Made by a program: the position numbers and the translations under genes
Notes under the pieces: generated by a model
Database searches by the model: none
Seen by the model: the letters and a program-made list of their open reading frames with translations, nothing else
Told to the model about the DNA's origin: nothing
Source: Lysobacter enzymogenes
GTDB taxonomy: Bacteria; Pseudomonadota; Gammaproteobacteria; Xanthomonadales; Xanthomonadaceae
NCBI RefSeq assembly: GCF_017355525.1
Contig: NZ_CP067395.1
Span: 1,798,001 to 1,862,000, forward strand
Direction: 5' to 3'
DNA length: 64,000 bases
In this document: one piece after another, positions 1 to 7,990 of the stretch
Layout: each line of letters opens with the position of its first letter
Numbering within the stretch: position 1 is the first letter of the stretch

Positions 1-422
1 TGGGTCGGCTTGGCGCCGGTGCCGGTTTCGATCACGCGGTACTGGGCGCCGTTCGGCAGCGCCTTGACGCCGGCCTTGGCCTTGTTGGCGTTGACGAAGG
101 CGTCGCTCTTGGTCTTGTTCTCGGAAGCGGCCTTGTCCCACTCGGCCTTGGCCTTCTCGGCCTGGCGCTTCTGCATGTTCTGCACGGCGGTGCGCAGCTG
201 GTCGACCGGCACCGAGGGCTGCTTCTTGGCGTAGCCGTCCTGCAGGCCCTTGATGATGGTGTTCACATCGACCTGCTCGCCGCTCTCGGTGGCATTGCGG
301 CCGAGGTCGTAGCCGAGCGCATAGCTAAGCTTGCCCTTCTCGGACGAAGTGTCCTGCGCGACGGCGTTGCCGGCGGTCAGAGCCAGGGCCGCGACGGCGG
401 CAGCAATCAGACGCAACTTCAT
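1..422 (-). CDS. FKBP-type peptidyl-prolyl isomerase, N-terminal part
   Basis: Partial gene that runs off the left edge. The first 141 codons are visible. The product starts with a Sec signal peptide (MKLRLIAAAVAALALTAGNA, cleavage after AVA, mature start near QDTSS). A helical segment follows that matches the FKBP_N dimerisation domain of Mip/FkpA-type isomerases (KLSYALGYDLGRNA, then a Lys/Ala-rich helix). The last visible stretch (LPNGAQYRVIETGTGAKPT) is the entry to the FKBP catalytic domain, which lies outside the window. A good ribosome site (GGAGGT) stands 7 nt before the ATG. The expected role is periplasmic or surface protein folding; Mip-like proteins aid virulence in other genera. 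The family call is solid, the exact paralog (fkpA or fklB) is not resolvable. Confidence 0.88.
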   Translation of the reverse strand, partial: MKLRLIAAAVAALALTAGNAVAQDTSSEKGKLSYALGYDLGRNATESGEQVDVNTIIKGLQDGYAKKQPSVPVDQLRTAVQNMQKRQAEKAKAEWDKAASENKTKSDAFVNANKAKAGVKALPNGAQYRVIETGTGAKPT

Positions 423-660
423 TCGGTGAAACCTCCGGTAATGGCACGGGGCGACCTGCGCCGCCCCGATCAGCTTTGGGGACACCTTCCAATGCCCCGT
501 ATGTAGTGTCACGCGGATCGTAAGGGCCCGAGTGGACGGGTTAGGATACCGGCGGCAGCGCTTAACCGCCACTGACGCCAGCCCGCTCTGACCGCGCTGC
601 GGGCGCGGAGTTCAACGGCGGTCGCATTCCCCCTAAGTCCCTGAATTCTACGGCCATCAC

Positions 661-1443
661 ATGACCGAATCGCCCTTGCTGATCGCCGATCGCGGCGCCG
701 TGCGCCAGATCACCGTCAACCGCCCCGACAAGCTGAATGCGCTCAATGCGGCCACCCTGGACGCCTTGCTGGCCGCGTTCGAGGCCGCCGCCGCCGATCC
801 GGCGGTGCGCGCCGTGGTCCTCACCGGCGCCGGCCCCAAGGCCTTCGTCGCCGGCGCCGACATTTCCGAAATGAATGCCTTGACCCCGGTCCAGGGCCGC
901 GATTTCTCGCTGCGCGGGCAGAAGCTCATGCGCCGGATCGAGAAAATGCCCAAGCCCGTGGTCGCGATGATCAACGGCTTCGCCCTCGGCGGCGGCCTGG
1001 AGCTGGCGATGGGCTGCCACCTGCGCATCGCCGCCGACAGCGCCAAGCTCGGCCAGCCGGAAATCAATCTCGGCCTGATCCCGGGCTTCGGCGGCACCCA
1101 GCGCCTGCTGCGCCTGGCCGGGCGCGCGGCGACCCTGGAGCTGTGCCTGCTCGGCGCGCCGGTCGACGCGGCGCGCGCGCAGCAGTTGGGCATCGTCAAC
1201 CGCGTGGTCGCGGCGGCCGAACTCGAGGCGGAGACCTTCAAGATCGCCGAGCAACTGGCCGCATCCGCGCCGCTGGCGCTGCGCGGCGTGCTCGACTGCA
1301 TCGCCGTGGGCGGCGAATGCGGCATCGAGGAAGGCCTGGAATACGAAACCGCGCAGTTCGGCCTGATGTTCTCGACCGACGACATGCGCGAAGGCACCGG
1401 CGCGTTCCTGGAACGGCGCAAGCCGGCGTTCCGCGGCAGCTGA
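661..1443 (+). CDS. Enoyl-CoA hydratase/isomerase (crotonase) family protein
   Basis: A 260-residue crotonase-fold enzyme of normal family length. The two oxyanion-hole segments are visible: KAFVAGADISEM near residue 60-72 and ALGGGLELAMGC near 105-117. The following PEINLGLIPGFGGTQRL carries the usual general acid/base Glu region. These proteins hydrate or isomerise enoyl-CoA thioesters in the cytoplasm, typically in fatty-acid or amino-acid degradation. No other beta-oxidation gene is adjacent, so the substrate cannot be assigned. It is transcribed away from the FKBP gene, with 238 bp between the divergent starts. The next gene begins 8 bp downstream, suggesting co-transcription. Confidence 0.9.
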   Translation: MTESPLLIADRGAVRQITVNRPDKLNALNAATLDALLAAFEAAAADPAVRAVVLTGAGPKAFVAGADISEMNALTPVQGRDFSLRGQKLMRRIEKMPKPVVAMINGFALGGGLELAMGCHLRIAADSAKLGQPEINLGLIPGFGGTQRLLRLAGRAATLELCLLGAPVDAARAQQLGIVNRVVAAAELEAETFKIAEQLAASAPLALRGVLDCIAVGGECGIEEGLEYETAQFGLMFSTDDMREGTGAFLERRKPAFRGS

Positions 1444-1450
1444 GCGCGCG

Positions 1451-1888
1451 ATGAGCGCGAGCGCGTCCGAACCCTGCGCCTGCGGCTGCATCGCTGGCGT
1501 CGGCGCGCGCGCGCATGCGATCGCGCGTGCGCTCGCCGGCGACGATGTGGATGGCGCGATCGCGCTCGGCCTGCTCGACCCGGCGTTCGCCGAAGACTGC
1601 GTCTGCGCCGCGTGCGCGCCCGAGTGCGCGCAGCGCAGCCGCGACGCGCGCCAGGCGCGGCTGCGCGCGCTGGCCGCGCGCGAGCGCTACCGCGAGCGCG
1701 AGCGCCGCCTGCAGCGCCGCGCCGAAGAACGCGCGGCGCAGCGCGCGGCGCCGGCGGCCGTCGCGCAGGCGATGCCGGCAGAAACCGCCACCACCGCCGC
1801 GCCGCCGCCCCGCCCCGCGCTGCCGAGCGCCGCCGCCGCCGCGTTGGCGCGGGCCAAGGCCAAGGCCGCGCAGCGCGGAAACGACTAA
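1451..1888 (+). CDS. Small hypothetical protein with N-terminal Cys cluster
   Basis: A 145-residue protein I do not recognise. The first 50 residues contain six cysteines (CACGC near residue 9-13, CVCAACAPEC near 51-60). An Arg/Glu-rich helix follows, and the tail is low-complexity Ala/Pro/Arg. The Cys spacing could bind a metal or an Fe-S cluster; this is inference only. The gene starts 8 bp after the crotonase gene and ends 82 bp before the nth start, so it probably belongs to the same transcript. Placement beside nth recalls the Xanthomonad arrangement in which an Fe-S protein is linked to endonuclease III, but no ferredoxin motif of the CX2CX2CX3C type is present. Confidence 0.7.
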   Translation: MSASASEPCACGCIAGVGARAHAIARALAGDDVDGAIALGLLDPAFAEDCVCAACAPECAQRSRDARQARLRALAARERYRERERRLQRRAEERAAQRAAPAAVAQAMPAETATTAAPPPRPALPSAAAAALARAKAKAAQRGND

Positions 1889-1970
1889 TTACGTCCCAAC
1901 GCATCGGCGTCCGCTCGAGCGGAACCGCAGCGCACGATTTCGTACCGCACGACTCCAGCGACCCCACCGC

Positions 1971-2858
1971 ATGCCCAAGAAGACCGCGCCCGCCGTCCGG
2001 CCAACCACGTCCTCCGCCCGCTCCGTCGCGGGCAAGAGCGCGACGAAGAAGGCCGCAGGCAAGAAAGCCGTCGCAAAGACCGCGGCGAAGAAAGCTGCGA
2101 GCAAAACCGCGGGCAAGAAAACCGCAGCCAAGGCGCCGGCCAAACCCGTCCGCCCCAGCGGGCGCGTCGACGCAGCGGTGCGCGAACGCCCCGGCGCGCA
2201 AATGAAGCCGCCGCAGATCGAAGAAATGTTCGCGCGCTTGCAGGCGCTGGATCCGCACCCGACTACCGAACTGGAATACACCACGCCGTTCGAGCTGCTG
2301 GTCGCGGTCGCGCTGTCGGCGCAGGCCACCGACGTCGGCGTCAACAAGGCCACGCGCAAACTGTTTCCGGTCGCCAACACGCCGCGCGCCCTGGTCGAAC
2401 TCGGCGTCGACGGGCTCAAGCCGTACATCGCCACGATCGGCTTGTTCAACACCAAGGCGCAGAACGTGGTCGCGCTGTCGCAGCAGCTGCTGGACCGGCA
2501 CGGCGGCGAGGTGCCGCGCGATCGCGCCGCGCTCGAGGCGCTGCCCGGGGTCGGCCGCAAGACCGCCAACGTGGTCCTCAACACCGCGTTCGGCGAACCG
2601 ACCATCGCGGTCGACACCCACATCTTCCGCGTCTCCAACCGCACCGGCCTGGCGCCCGGCAAGGACGTGCTGGCGGTCGAGCACAAGCTGCTCAAAGTGG
2701 TACCCGAGCGCTATCTGCAAGACGCTCACCACTGGCTGATCTTGCACGGACGTTACGTTTGCAAGGCACGCAAACCCGATTGCCCGCATTGCGCCATCCG
2801 TGACCTGTGTCGCTTCCCGGACCAGACGCCCGGCGAGCCGGAACCCGTAGCCACCTGA
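1971..2858 (+). CDS. nth: Endonuclease III with histone H1-like N-terminal extension
   Basis: DNA glycosylase/AP lyase of base excision repair, removing oxidised pyrimidines. The core (about residues 78-290) has the helix-hairpin-helix LPGVGRKTANVV with the catalytic Lys, the VDTHIF segment with the catalytic Asp, and a complete C-terminal 4Fe-4S motif (C-x6-C-x2-C-x5-C). E. coli Nth is 211 residues; this product is 295. The extra 75 residues at the start are an Ala/Lys-rich string of KKAA and KTAAKK units like the tail of histone H1 or AlgP. The ATG at 1971 is chosen because the Lys-rich tail shows strong codon-level reading-frame conservation of Lys/Ala; a shorter start at 2202 (MKPPQIEEMF) would give the bare core. 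Confidence 0.93.
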   Translation: MPKKTAPAVRPTTSSARSVAGKSATKKAAGKKAVAKTAAKKAASKTAGKKTAAKAPAKPVRPSGRVDAAVRERPGAQMKPPQIEEMFARLQALDPHPTTELEYTTPFELLVAVALSAQATDVGVNKATRKLFPVANTPRALVELGVDGLKPYIATIGLFNTKAQNVVALSQQLLDRHGGEVPRDRAALEALPGVGRKTANVVLNTAFGEPTIAVDTHIFRVSNRTGLAPGKDVLAVEHKLLKVVPERYLQDAHHWLILHGRYVCKARKPDCPHCAIRDLCRFPDQTPGEPEPVAT

Positions 2859-2936
2859 TCCACAAGGATATTCCGCCCGCAATCTGACAGTTGTAACGGC
2901 GTCATCCCGCGGTCATGCCTGCGAAATAAGTCAGTT

Positions 2937-2954
2937 CTGTCACATTTACGCAAC
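2937..2954 (+). promoter_or_regulatory. Candidate PhoB box upstream of the porin gene
   Basis: The sequence CTGTCAC-ATTT-ACGCAAC fits the 7-4-7 layout of PhoB boxes (CTGTCAT-N4-CTGTCAT); the first half is near perfect, the second weak. It ends 49 bp before the porin start codon. Low-phosphate induction through PhoB is expected for OprO/OprP-type porins, and the two pstS genes in this window have similar sites. Confidence 0.5.
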
Positions 2955-3003
2955 TTTCACACTCTAGCCTGCGCGCCATCTCTCCACGCCTCAGGGCTAG
3001 ACC

Positions 3004-4296
3004 ATGAAACTCTCGCGCACCACCCTCGCTGTTGCGTTGCTCGCCGCGCTCGCTGCGCCCGCCGCGCACGCCGAAATCGCTCTGGACGTCATCGGCGACT
3101 CGGAAGTCACCTTCGAAGGTCTGGTCCAGGCGGATTACAACGACTTCAACAGCGACGTGCTGAACCTCAACGGCGACCTGCCCGACGGCAAGGACACCGA
3201 CCAGGAACTGCGCCGCGCCGAGCTGGTGCTCAAGGGCAAGGGCCCGGGCAACTTCGAGTGGGTCGCCGGCTACGACGCCAAGGCCGACAAGTTCCTCGAC
3301 GTCAACCTGAAGTACAAGATCGGCGGCGACGGCAACCACTTCGTCCAGTTCGGCCAGTTCAAGCAGCCCAACAGCATGGAAGAGCTGTCGTCGACCAAGA
3401 ACAACGACTTCATCTCCAAGGCGATGGTGACCAACACCTTCGGCATCGCCCGCCGCCTCGGCGCCGCGTACAGCTACGGCACCAACGACTGGAGCGTCAC
3501 CGCCAGCTACTTCGGCGACGAGCTGACCCGCAACCAGAAGCACGGCAAGGGCTACGGCCTGCGCGGCACCTTCGCCCCGATCAACGAGAAGGGCAACATC
3601 CTGCACCTGGGCCTGTCCTACGTGAACCTGGACGCGGTGCTGGAAGGCAACACCGGCGTGCTCGACAACAGCGCGCGCATCCGCACCCGTCCGCAGGCCG
3701 ACCTGGCCGCCGGCCGTCTGGTCGACAGCGGCACCCTGACCAACGTCGACTCGCAGGCGATCATCGGCGCCGAGGCGATGTACGTGCACGGTCCGTTCAA
3801 GGTCCAGGCCGAGTACATGCGCAGCACGCTCGACCGCTACAAGACCGCGACCCTGACCGGCAAGGACTACACCACCGACAGCTGGTACGTCAGCGGCCTG
3901 TGGAACATCACCGGCGAAACCTGGGGCTACAAGTCGGGCACCCCGACCACCCCGCTGCCCAACGAACCGGCCAGCGGCATGTGGCAGGTCGGCCTGCGCT
4001 ACGACAAGATCGATCTCAACGACGGCAGCCTGCGTCCGGGCGCCACCCCGACCGCCGCTCCGATCGTCGACGGCGTGCTCGGCGGCGAGATGAGCGCCTG
4101 GACCGTGGGCGTGAACTGGTACTGGCGTTCGAACTTCAAGTTCATGCTGGACTACTCGATCGTCGACAGCTCGCGCTACATCGGCAAGACCAGCGCGACC
4201 TACTCGCAGAGCCCGCAGTACAACAACCGCACCTTCAACCGCGTGGTCGACGACAGCCCGAACGTCGTCAGCGCGCGTCTGCAGTTCTACTGGTAA
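3004..4296 (+). CDS. OprO/OprP-type phosphate-selective porin
   Basis: Outer-membrane beta-barrel of 430 residues, close to the length of Pseudomonas OprO/OprP. A 23-residue signal peptide (ends APAAHA) precedes a mature protein rich in alternating aromatic/polar strands, with DQELRRAELVLKGKGPG and a C-terminal ARLQFYW ending in an aromatic residue, as needed for recognition by the BAM complex. It probably admits phosphate or polyphosphate into the periplasm, feeding the PstS proteins encoded downstream. A PhoB-like box lies 50 bp upstream and a strong hairpin terminator follows. Conserved Lys residues of the OprP phosphate filter could not be mapped by eye, so the substrate is inferred from context. 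Confidence 0.88.
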   Translation: MKLSRTTLAVALLAALAAPAAHAEIALDVIGDSEVTFEGLVQADYNDFNSDVLNLNGDLPDGKDTDQELRRAELVLKGKGPGNFEWVAGYDAKADKFLDVNLKYKIGGDGNHFVQFGQFKQPNSMEELSSTKNNDFISKAMVTNTFGIARRLGAAYSYGTNDWSVTASYFGDELTRNQKHGKGYGLRGTFAPINEKGNILHLGLSYVNLDAVLEGNTGVLDNSARIRTRPQADLAAGRLVDSGTLTNVDSQAIIGAEAMYVHGPFKVQAEYMRSTLDRYKTATLTGKDYTTDSWYVSGLWNITGETWGYKSGTPTTPLPNEPASGMWQVGLRYDKIDLNDGSLRPGATPTAAPIVDGVLGGEMSAWTVGVNWYWRSNFKFMLDYSIVDSSRYIGKTSATYSQSPQYNNRTFNRVVDDSPNVVSARLQFYW

Positions 4297-4306
4297 TCCG
4301 CGTCGC

Positions 4307-4343
4307 CCGCCGCCCGCGCTTGCACGCCGCGGGCGGCGGTTTT
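4307..4343 (+). terminator. Intrinsic terminator of the porin gene
   Basis: A perfect 12-bp GC stem (CCGCCGCCCGCG with its complement), 9-nt loop, then TTTTCTCTCT. It lies 10 bp after the porin stop codon. Confidence 0.85.
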
Positions 4344-4429
4344 CTCTCTCCCCCTCGATCGGCTTGATCGTAAGGCGCGGCCTCGGCCGCGCCTTTCTTT
4401 TTTGCGGCGCGACGCGAATCGGTTGCCTT

Positions 4430-4530
4430 CCTGTAGGAGCGGCGCGAGCCGCGACTGCGACAACGCGGCTACGACGAAGGTTGCGGCGTAGTTGTGTTGT
4501 CGCGGTCGCGGCTCGCGCCGCTCCTACAGG
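4430..4530. repeat. REP-like inverted pair, family 1, copy A
   Basis: Two long arms in opposite orientation, outer ends CCTGTAGGAGCGGCGCGAGC and its complement, each arm continuing for about 35 bp around a short unpaired centre. The arm core is itself palindromic (GGCGCGAGCC). The same element recurs at 14929-15027, 19499-19669, 36434-36534 and, diverged, at 44777-44945. It sits between the porin terminator and the convergent LysM gene. The rest of the 4297-4600 gap contains only the porin terminator and about 70 bp of unremarkable sequence. Confidence 0.9.
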
Positions 4531-4600
4531 GGGCACCGTACGAACGAAAACGGGCGATGGCTTCGCGCCACCGCCCGTTCGATACGCCGGATCGCGACGA

Positions 4601-5215
4601 TCAGAACATCTTGCCCGGCGAGTAGTGCTTCGCTCCGGCCGGCACGCCGTCGACGTAGTCCTGGGTGTAGCTGCGATACGCCGGTTCGCCCTGCACCGTG
4701 CCCTGCTGCTCGGTGCCGTGGTAAGGACCGGTCAGCGGCTCGCCCTTGGCGTCGGTGCGGATCGACAGGCCGTCGGGGGTGACGATCTCGCTGTTGGCCG
4801 GGTAGCCGTTCGGCGCGACCTGCGCCTGATACGGTTCGCCGACCGGCACGCCGTCGCGCTGGTTCTGGAAGGTCGCGTAGCCGTTGGCGTCGGGCGCGCT
4901 GGTCTGGGTCGGGCCGTTTTCGCTGAAGGGCCGCACGAACACCACTTCGCCCGGATAGATCAGGTCGGCGTCGCGGGTGCCGGGGTTGGCGGCCGGATCC
5001 AGCGACCACTGCGGGTTGTCCTTCAGCAGTTGCTCGACCGTGGTGTTGTTGCGTTCGGCGATCGCGCTGAGGTTGTCGCCGGGTTCGACCACCAGCGCAC
5101 GGGTGCCGTCGGGCGCCTTGACCTGCCCGGCTTCGACCTCGGCCTTGGTGTTGACCAGGGCCGCGTTGAGTTGCGCGGCCGAGGGACCGGAATAGTCGGG
5201 ACCGTTCAATGCCAT
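4601..5215 (-). CDS. LysM-domain protein
   Basis: About 204 residues. A LysM module at roughly residues 40-90 (VVEPGDNLSAIAERNNTTVE ... LIYPGEVVFV) predicts binding to peptidoglycan or chitin-like glycans. The remainder is polar and Gly/Tyr-rich with repeated short motifs of the type DGxPxGxxY (DGVPVGEPYQ, DGVPAGAKHY). No signal peptide is visible. The start is set at 5215 because GGAGACGAAC lies directly before this ATG and overlaps the alternative upstream ATG at 5227, which would have no ribosome site. It is convergent with the porin gene and lies inside the phosphate block, but nothing in its sequence ties it to phosphate uptake. Function in the cell is unknown. Confidence 0.82.
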   Translation of the reverse strand: MALNGPDYSGPSAAQLNAALVNTKAEVEAGQVKAPDGTRALVVEPGDNLSAIAERNNTTVEQLLKDNPQWSLDPAANPGTRDADLIYPGEVVFVRPFSENGPTQTSAPDANGYATFQNQRDGVPVGEPYQAQVAPNGYPANSEIVTPDGLSIRTDAKGEPLTGPYHGTEQQGTVQGEPAYRSYTQDYVDGVPAGAKHYSPGKMF

Positions 5216-5415
5216 GTTCGTCTCCATGCGGGGGATGGGCCTGGTTGCCCGCGCCCACCTTGAACGCGGAATGTCACCGCGTCAGCTAGGAGCGCCCCTA
5301 GCTGCGCGCCATTCGGTCGCGCGCCGCGCCGATTGGCTCCCTCGCGGCCGCGCCGCCGGCCTGTTCAGGCCAGACCTGAGCCGTCGATGCCGGTTCCTGC
5401 CGCGCTGACACGGAA

Positions 5416-5433
5416 ATGTCACCAAACCGTTAT
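5416..5433 (+). promoter_or_regulatory. PhoB box upstream of first pstS
   Basis: ATGTCAC-CAAA-CCGTTAT has the 7-4-7 architecture of a PhoB box with an A-rich spacer. It lies 51 bp before the pstS start at 5485, the right distance for an activator replacing the -35 region. Confidence 0.65.
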
Positions 5434-5484
5434 GAAATAGCGCGCAGGGCGGAACGTGTCCGCACTCACACTCCAGGGAAACCC

Positions 5485-6504
5485 ATGCACAAGCTCCTCA
5501 AGCTCCGTTTCGCCGCGCTCGCGCTGACCACCGCTTTTGCGCTCAACGCTCAGGCGGCCGACGTGACCGGCGCCGGCGCGTCGTTCGTCTACCCGGTGAT
5601 GTCGAAGTGGTCGGCCGATTACGCCAAGGCGACCAACAAGAAGGTCAACTACCAGTCGATCGGCTCGGGCGGCGGCATCGCCCAGATCAAGGCGGCGACC
5701 GTGGACTTCGGCTCGTCCGACGCCCCGCTGAAGCCCGAGGAGCTGGCCAAGTTCGGCCTCGCCCAGTTCCCGTCGGTGATCGGCGGCGTGGTGCCGGTCA
5801 TCAACGTGCCGGGCGTGGCCTCGGGCGCGATGAAGCTCGACGGCGCGACCCTGGCCAACATCTTCCTCGGCAAGATCACCATGTGGAACGATCCGGCCAT
5901 CGTCGCCCTCAACGGCGGCGTCAAGCTGCCGGAGAAGAAGATCACCGTCGTGCACCGCTCGGACGGTTCGGGCACCACCTTCAACTTCGTCAACTACCTG
6001 TCCAAGGTCAGCCCGGAGTGGAAGACCTCGGTCGGCGAAGGCACTGCGGTGAAGTGGCCGACCGGCATCGGCGGCAAGGGCAACGAAGGCGTGGCCGCGT
6101 ACGTCAAGCAGATCCAGGGCGGCATCGGCTACGTCGAGCTGTCCTACGCGCTGCAGAACAAGATGGCCTATTCGCGCCTGAAGAACGCCGACGGCAAGTT
6201 CGTGCTGCCGACCGACGAGACCTTCTCGGCCGCCGCCGCCAGCGCCGACTGGGCCAACTCGAAGGACTTCTACCTGGTCATGACCAACGCGCCGGGCGAG
6301 AACTCCTGGCCGATCACCGCGACCAACTTCATCCTGATGTACAAGCAGCCCAAGAACGCCGAAGGCGCCAAGAACGCCAAGGAATTCTTCAAGTGGGTCT
6401 ACGCCAACGGCGACCAGCAGGCCAAGACGCTAGACTACGTGCCGCTGCCCGACGCCCTGGTCAAGCAGATCGAGACCTACTGGCAGAGCAACATGAGCTA
6501 CTGA
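5485..6504 (+). CDS. pstS: Phosphate-binding protein PstS, Sec-secreted form
   Basis: Periplasmic phosphate receptor of the Pst ABC transporter, 339 residues. A classical signal peptide ends at NAQA, and the mature protein begins ADVTGAGASFVYPVM. Phosphate-contacting motifs are visible: TGAGASF, SIGSGGGIAQIK, DFGSSDAPL and HRSDGSGTTFNF. The start at 5485 is preceded by CAGGGAAACCC; a longer frame to 5416 would run through the PhoB box. A second, lipoprotein PstS follows at 6858 and is about two-thirds identical by eye. A strong terminator lies between them, so this copy is a separate, probably highly induced transcript under phosphate starvation. Confidence 0.96.
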   Translation: MHKLLKLRFAALALTTAFALNAQAADVTGAGASFVYPVMSKWSADYAKATNKKVNYQSIGSGGGIAQIKAATVDFGSSDAPLKPEELAKFGLAQFPSVIGGVVPVINVPGVASGAMKLDGATLANIFLGKITMWNDPAIVALNGGVKLPEKKITVVHRSDGSGTTFNFVNYLSKVSPEWKTSVGEGTAVKWPTGIGGKGNEGVAAYVKQIQGGIGYVELSYALQNKMAYSRLKNADGKFVLPTDETFSAAAASADWANSKDFYLVMTNAPGENSWPITATNFILMYKQPKNAEGAKNAKEFFKWVYANGDQQAKTLDYVPLPDALVKQIETYWQSNMSY

Positions 6505-6560
6505 TCGGCCCGGCGGCGGCCGGACCGGGGGGTTCTCGCCGCTGCACCGGAAAGATCGCG

Positions 6561-6589
6561 CAACGGGCCTTCGGGCCCGTTGTTTTTTT
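6561..6589 (+). terminator. Strong intrinsic terminator after first pstS
   Basis: A 9-bp stem CAACGGGCC with TTCG tetraloop and complement, followed by seven T residues. It isolates the first pstS from the genes downstream. Confidence 0.92.
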
Positions 6590-6775
6590 GGAGGCCCCGC
6601 GCGGGATGCCCGCAAGGCCCTCCCACGAGGACCGGGACCTCGGTTCGGGTGCCGATCCATGCCGCCCCGACCCTCGCCTGGATCGCTTTGTTACCGCCGA
6701 TTCGCACCAAAACCCTGCAAAAACGCGACTCCCGACACCCCTGACCGGCTTTCACTACAGATTCGTGACGAATCC
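6590..6775. other. Intergenic region between the two pstS genes
   Basis: The gap 6505-6857 holds the terminator above and the PhoB box below. Between them is a partial palindrome near 6590-6630 (GGAGGCCC ... AAGGCCCTCC) that resembles a degenerate copy of the family 2 repeat at 45984-46068. No open frame with coding character was seen. Confidence 0.5.
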
Positions 6776-6793
6776 ATGTCATAGCGGTGTAAC
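6776..6793 (+). promoter_or_regulatory. PhoB box upstream of second pstS
   Basis: ATGTCAT-AGCG-GTGTAAC in 7-4-7 arrangement, with a third half-like AGATCAT exactly 11 bp further on, which would allow tandem PhoB binding. It ends 64 bp before the start codon at 6858. Confidence 0.65.
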
Positions 6794-6857
6794 AAAAAGA
6801 TCATCAAATGGCGCCACCCAGCCGGCGCCCAGCCGGCCTCCCCTGATGGAGCTCCGC

Positions 6858-7946
6858 ATGAAATCGTCGGCCCGCATCGCCGTCCTGTCCTTCGCCATCG
6901 CGCTCAGCGTCGCCGCCTGCGGCGGCAACCAGCAGCAGACCCCGGCCGCCAACGGCGACGCCAAGACCGACGCGGCCGCCCCGGCCGGCGACAAGGTCGC
7001 CGCCCAGATCACCGGCGCCGGCGCCACCTTCATCTTCCCGCTGCTGTCGAAGTGGTCGGACGACTACAACAAGGCCACCGGCGCCAAGGTCAACTACCAG
7101 TCGATCGGCTCCGGCGGCGGCATCGCCCAGATCAAGGCCGGCACGGTCGATTTCGGCTCCTCCGACAAGCCGCTGCCGAGCGACGAGCTCGCCGCCGCGG
7201 GCCTGGGCCAGTTCCCCTCGGCGATCGGCGGCGTGGTGCCGGTGGTCAACGTCGAAGGCATCGACCCCGGCAAGCTGCGCCTGACCGGCCCGCTGCTGGC
7301 CGACATCTTCATGGGCAAGGTGGCCAAGTGGAACGACCCGGCGATCGCCGCGGCGAACCCGGGCACGACCCTGCCGGACCTCAAGATCAACGTCGTGCAC
7401 CGCTCCGACGGTTCGGGCACCACCTTCAATTTCTCCAACTACCTGTCCAAGGTCAGCCCGGAGTGGAAGACCAAGGTCGGCGAAGGCACTTCGGTGCAGT
7501 GGCCGGGCGGCGTCGGCGGCAAGGGCAACGAAGGCGTGGCCTCGTACGTGAAGCAGATCAAGGGCTCGGTCGGCTACGTCGAACTGGCCTACGCGCTGCA
7601 GAACAAGATGGCCCACACCCAGTTGCAGAACGCGGCCGGCCAGTTCGTCCAGCCCAGCGCCGAATCGTTCCAGGCCGCGGCCTCGACCGCCGACTGGGCC
7701 AGCGCCAAGGATTTCAACCTGGTCATCACCAACGCCGGCGGCGAGAAGTCCTGGCCGATCACCGCGACCAATTTCATCCTGATGTACAAGACGCCGAAGG
7801 ACGCCAAGCGCAGCGCCGACACCCGCGCGTTCTTCAAGTGGGCCTTCGAGAACGGCCAGGGCCAGGCGCAGGGGCTGGATTACGTGCCGCTGCCGCCGGA
7901 GCTGGTGAAGCAGATCGAGGCGTATTGGGGGGCGGAGTTCAAGTGA
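6858..7946 (+). CDS. pstS: Phosphate-binding protein PstS, lipoprotein form
   Basis: Second phosphate receptor, 362 residues. The N-terminus is a lipoprotein signal (MKSSARIAVLSFAIALSVAAC, lipobox VAAC at about residue 21) followed by an Ala/Asp/Gln-rich linker and then TGAGATFIFPLLSKWSDDY. The phosphate-site motifs SIGSGGGIAQIK, DFGSSDKPL and HRSDGSGTTFNF are retained. The ATG at 6858 has GGAG six nt upstream; an in-frame ATG at 6846 overlaps that ribosome site. Unlike the first copy it should be anchored to a membrane. It precedes pstC, with only a hairpin and a repeat between, so it is probably the receptor co-expressed with the permease. Confidence 0.95.
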   Translation: MKSSARIAVLSFAIALSVAACGGNQQQTPAANGDAKTDAAAPAGDKVAAQITGAGATFIFPLLSKWSDDYNKATGAKVNYQSIGSGGGIAQIKAGTVDFGSSDKPLPSDELAAAGLGQFPSAIGGVVPVVNVEGIDPGKLRLTGPLLADIFMGKVAKWNDPAIAAANPGTTLPDLKINVVHRSDGSGTTFNFSNYLSKVSPEWKTKVGEGTSVQWPGGVGGKGNEGVASYVKQIKGSVGYVELAYALQNKMAHTQLQNAAGQFVQPSAESFQAAASTADWASAKDFNLVITNAGGEKSWPITATNFILMYKTPKDAKRSADTRAFFKWAFENGQGQAQGLDYVPLPPELVKQIEAYWGAEFK

Positions 7947-7955
7947 CGCATCGGC

Positions 7956-7983
7956 CCGCGCCCGCGAAAGCGGGCGCGGCTTT
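7956..7983 (+). terminator. GAAA-tetraloop hairpin between pstS and pstC
   Basis: A 10-bp GC stem (CCGCGCCCGC and complement) closed by a GAAA tetraloop and followed by GCTTTGCC. The T-tract is weak, so it may stabilise the upstream pstS message or partly terminate, lowering pstCAB output relative to the receptor. Confidence 0.55.
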
Positions 7984-7990
7984 GCCGATG

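Noticed and set aside
657..2882. 741-codon minus-strand frame over the crotonase and nth genes
   Set aside because: It crosses three well-supported plus-strand genes and shows no domain; the plus strand encodes intact catalytic motifs.
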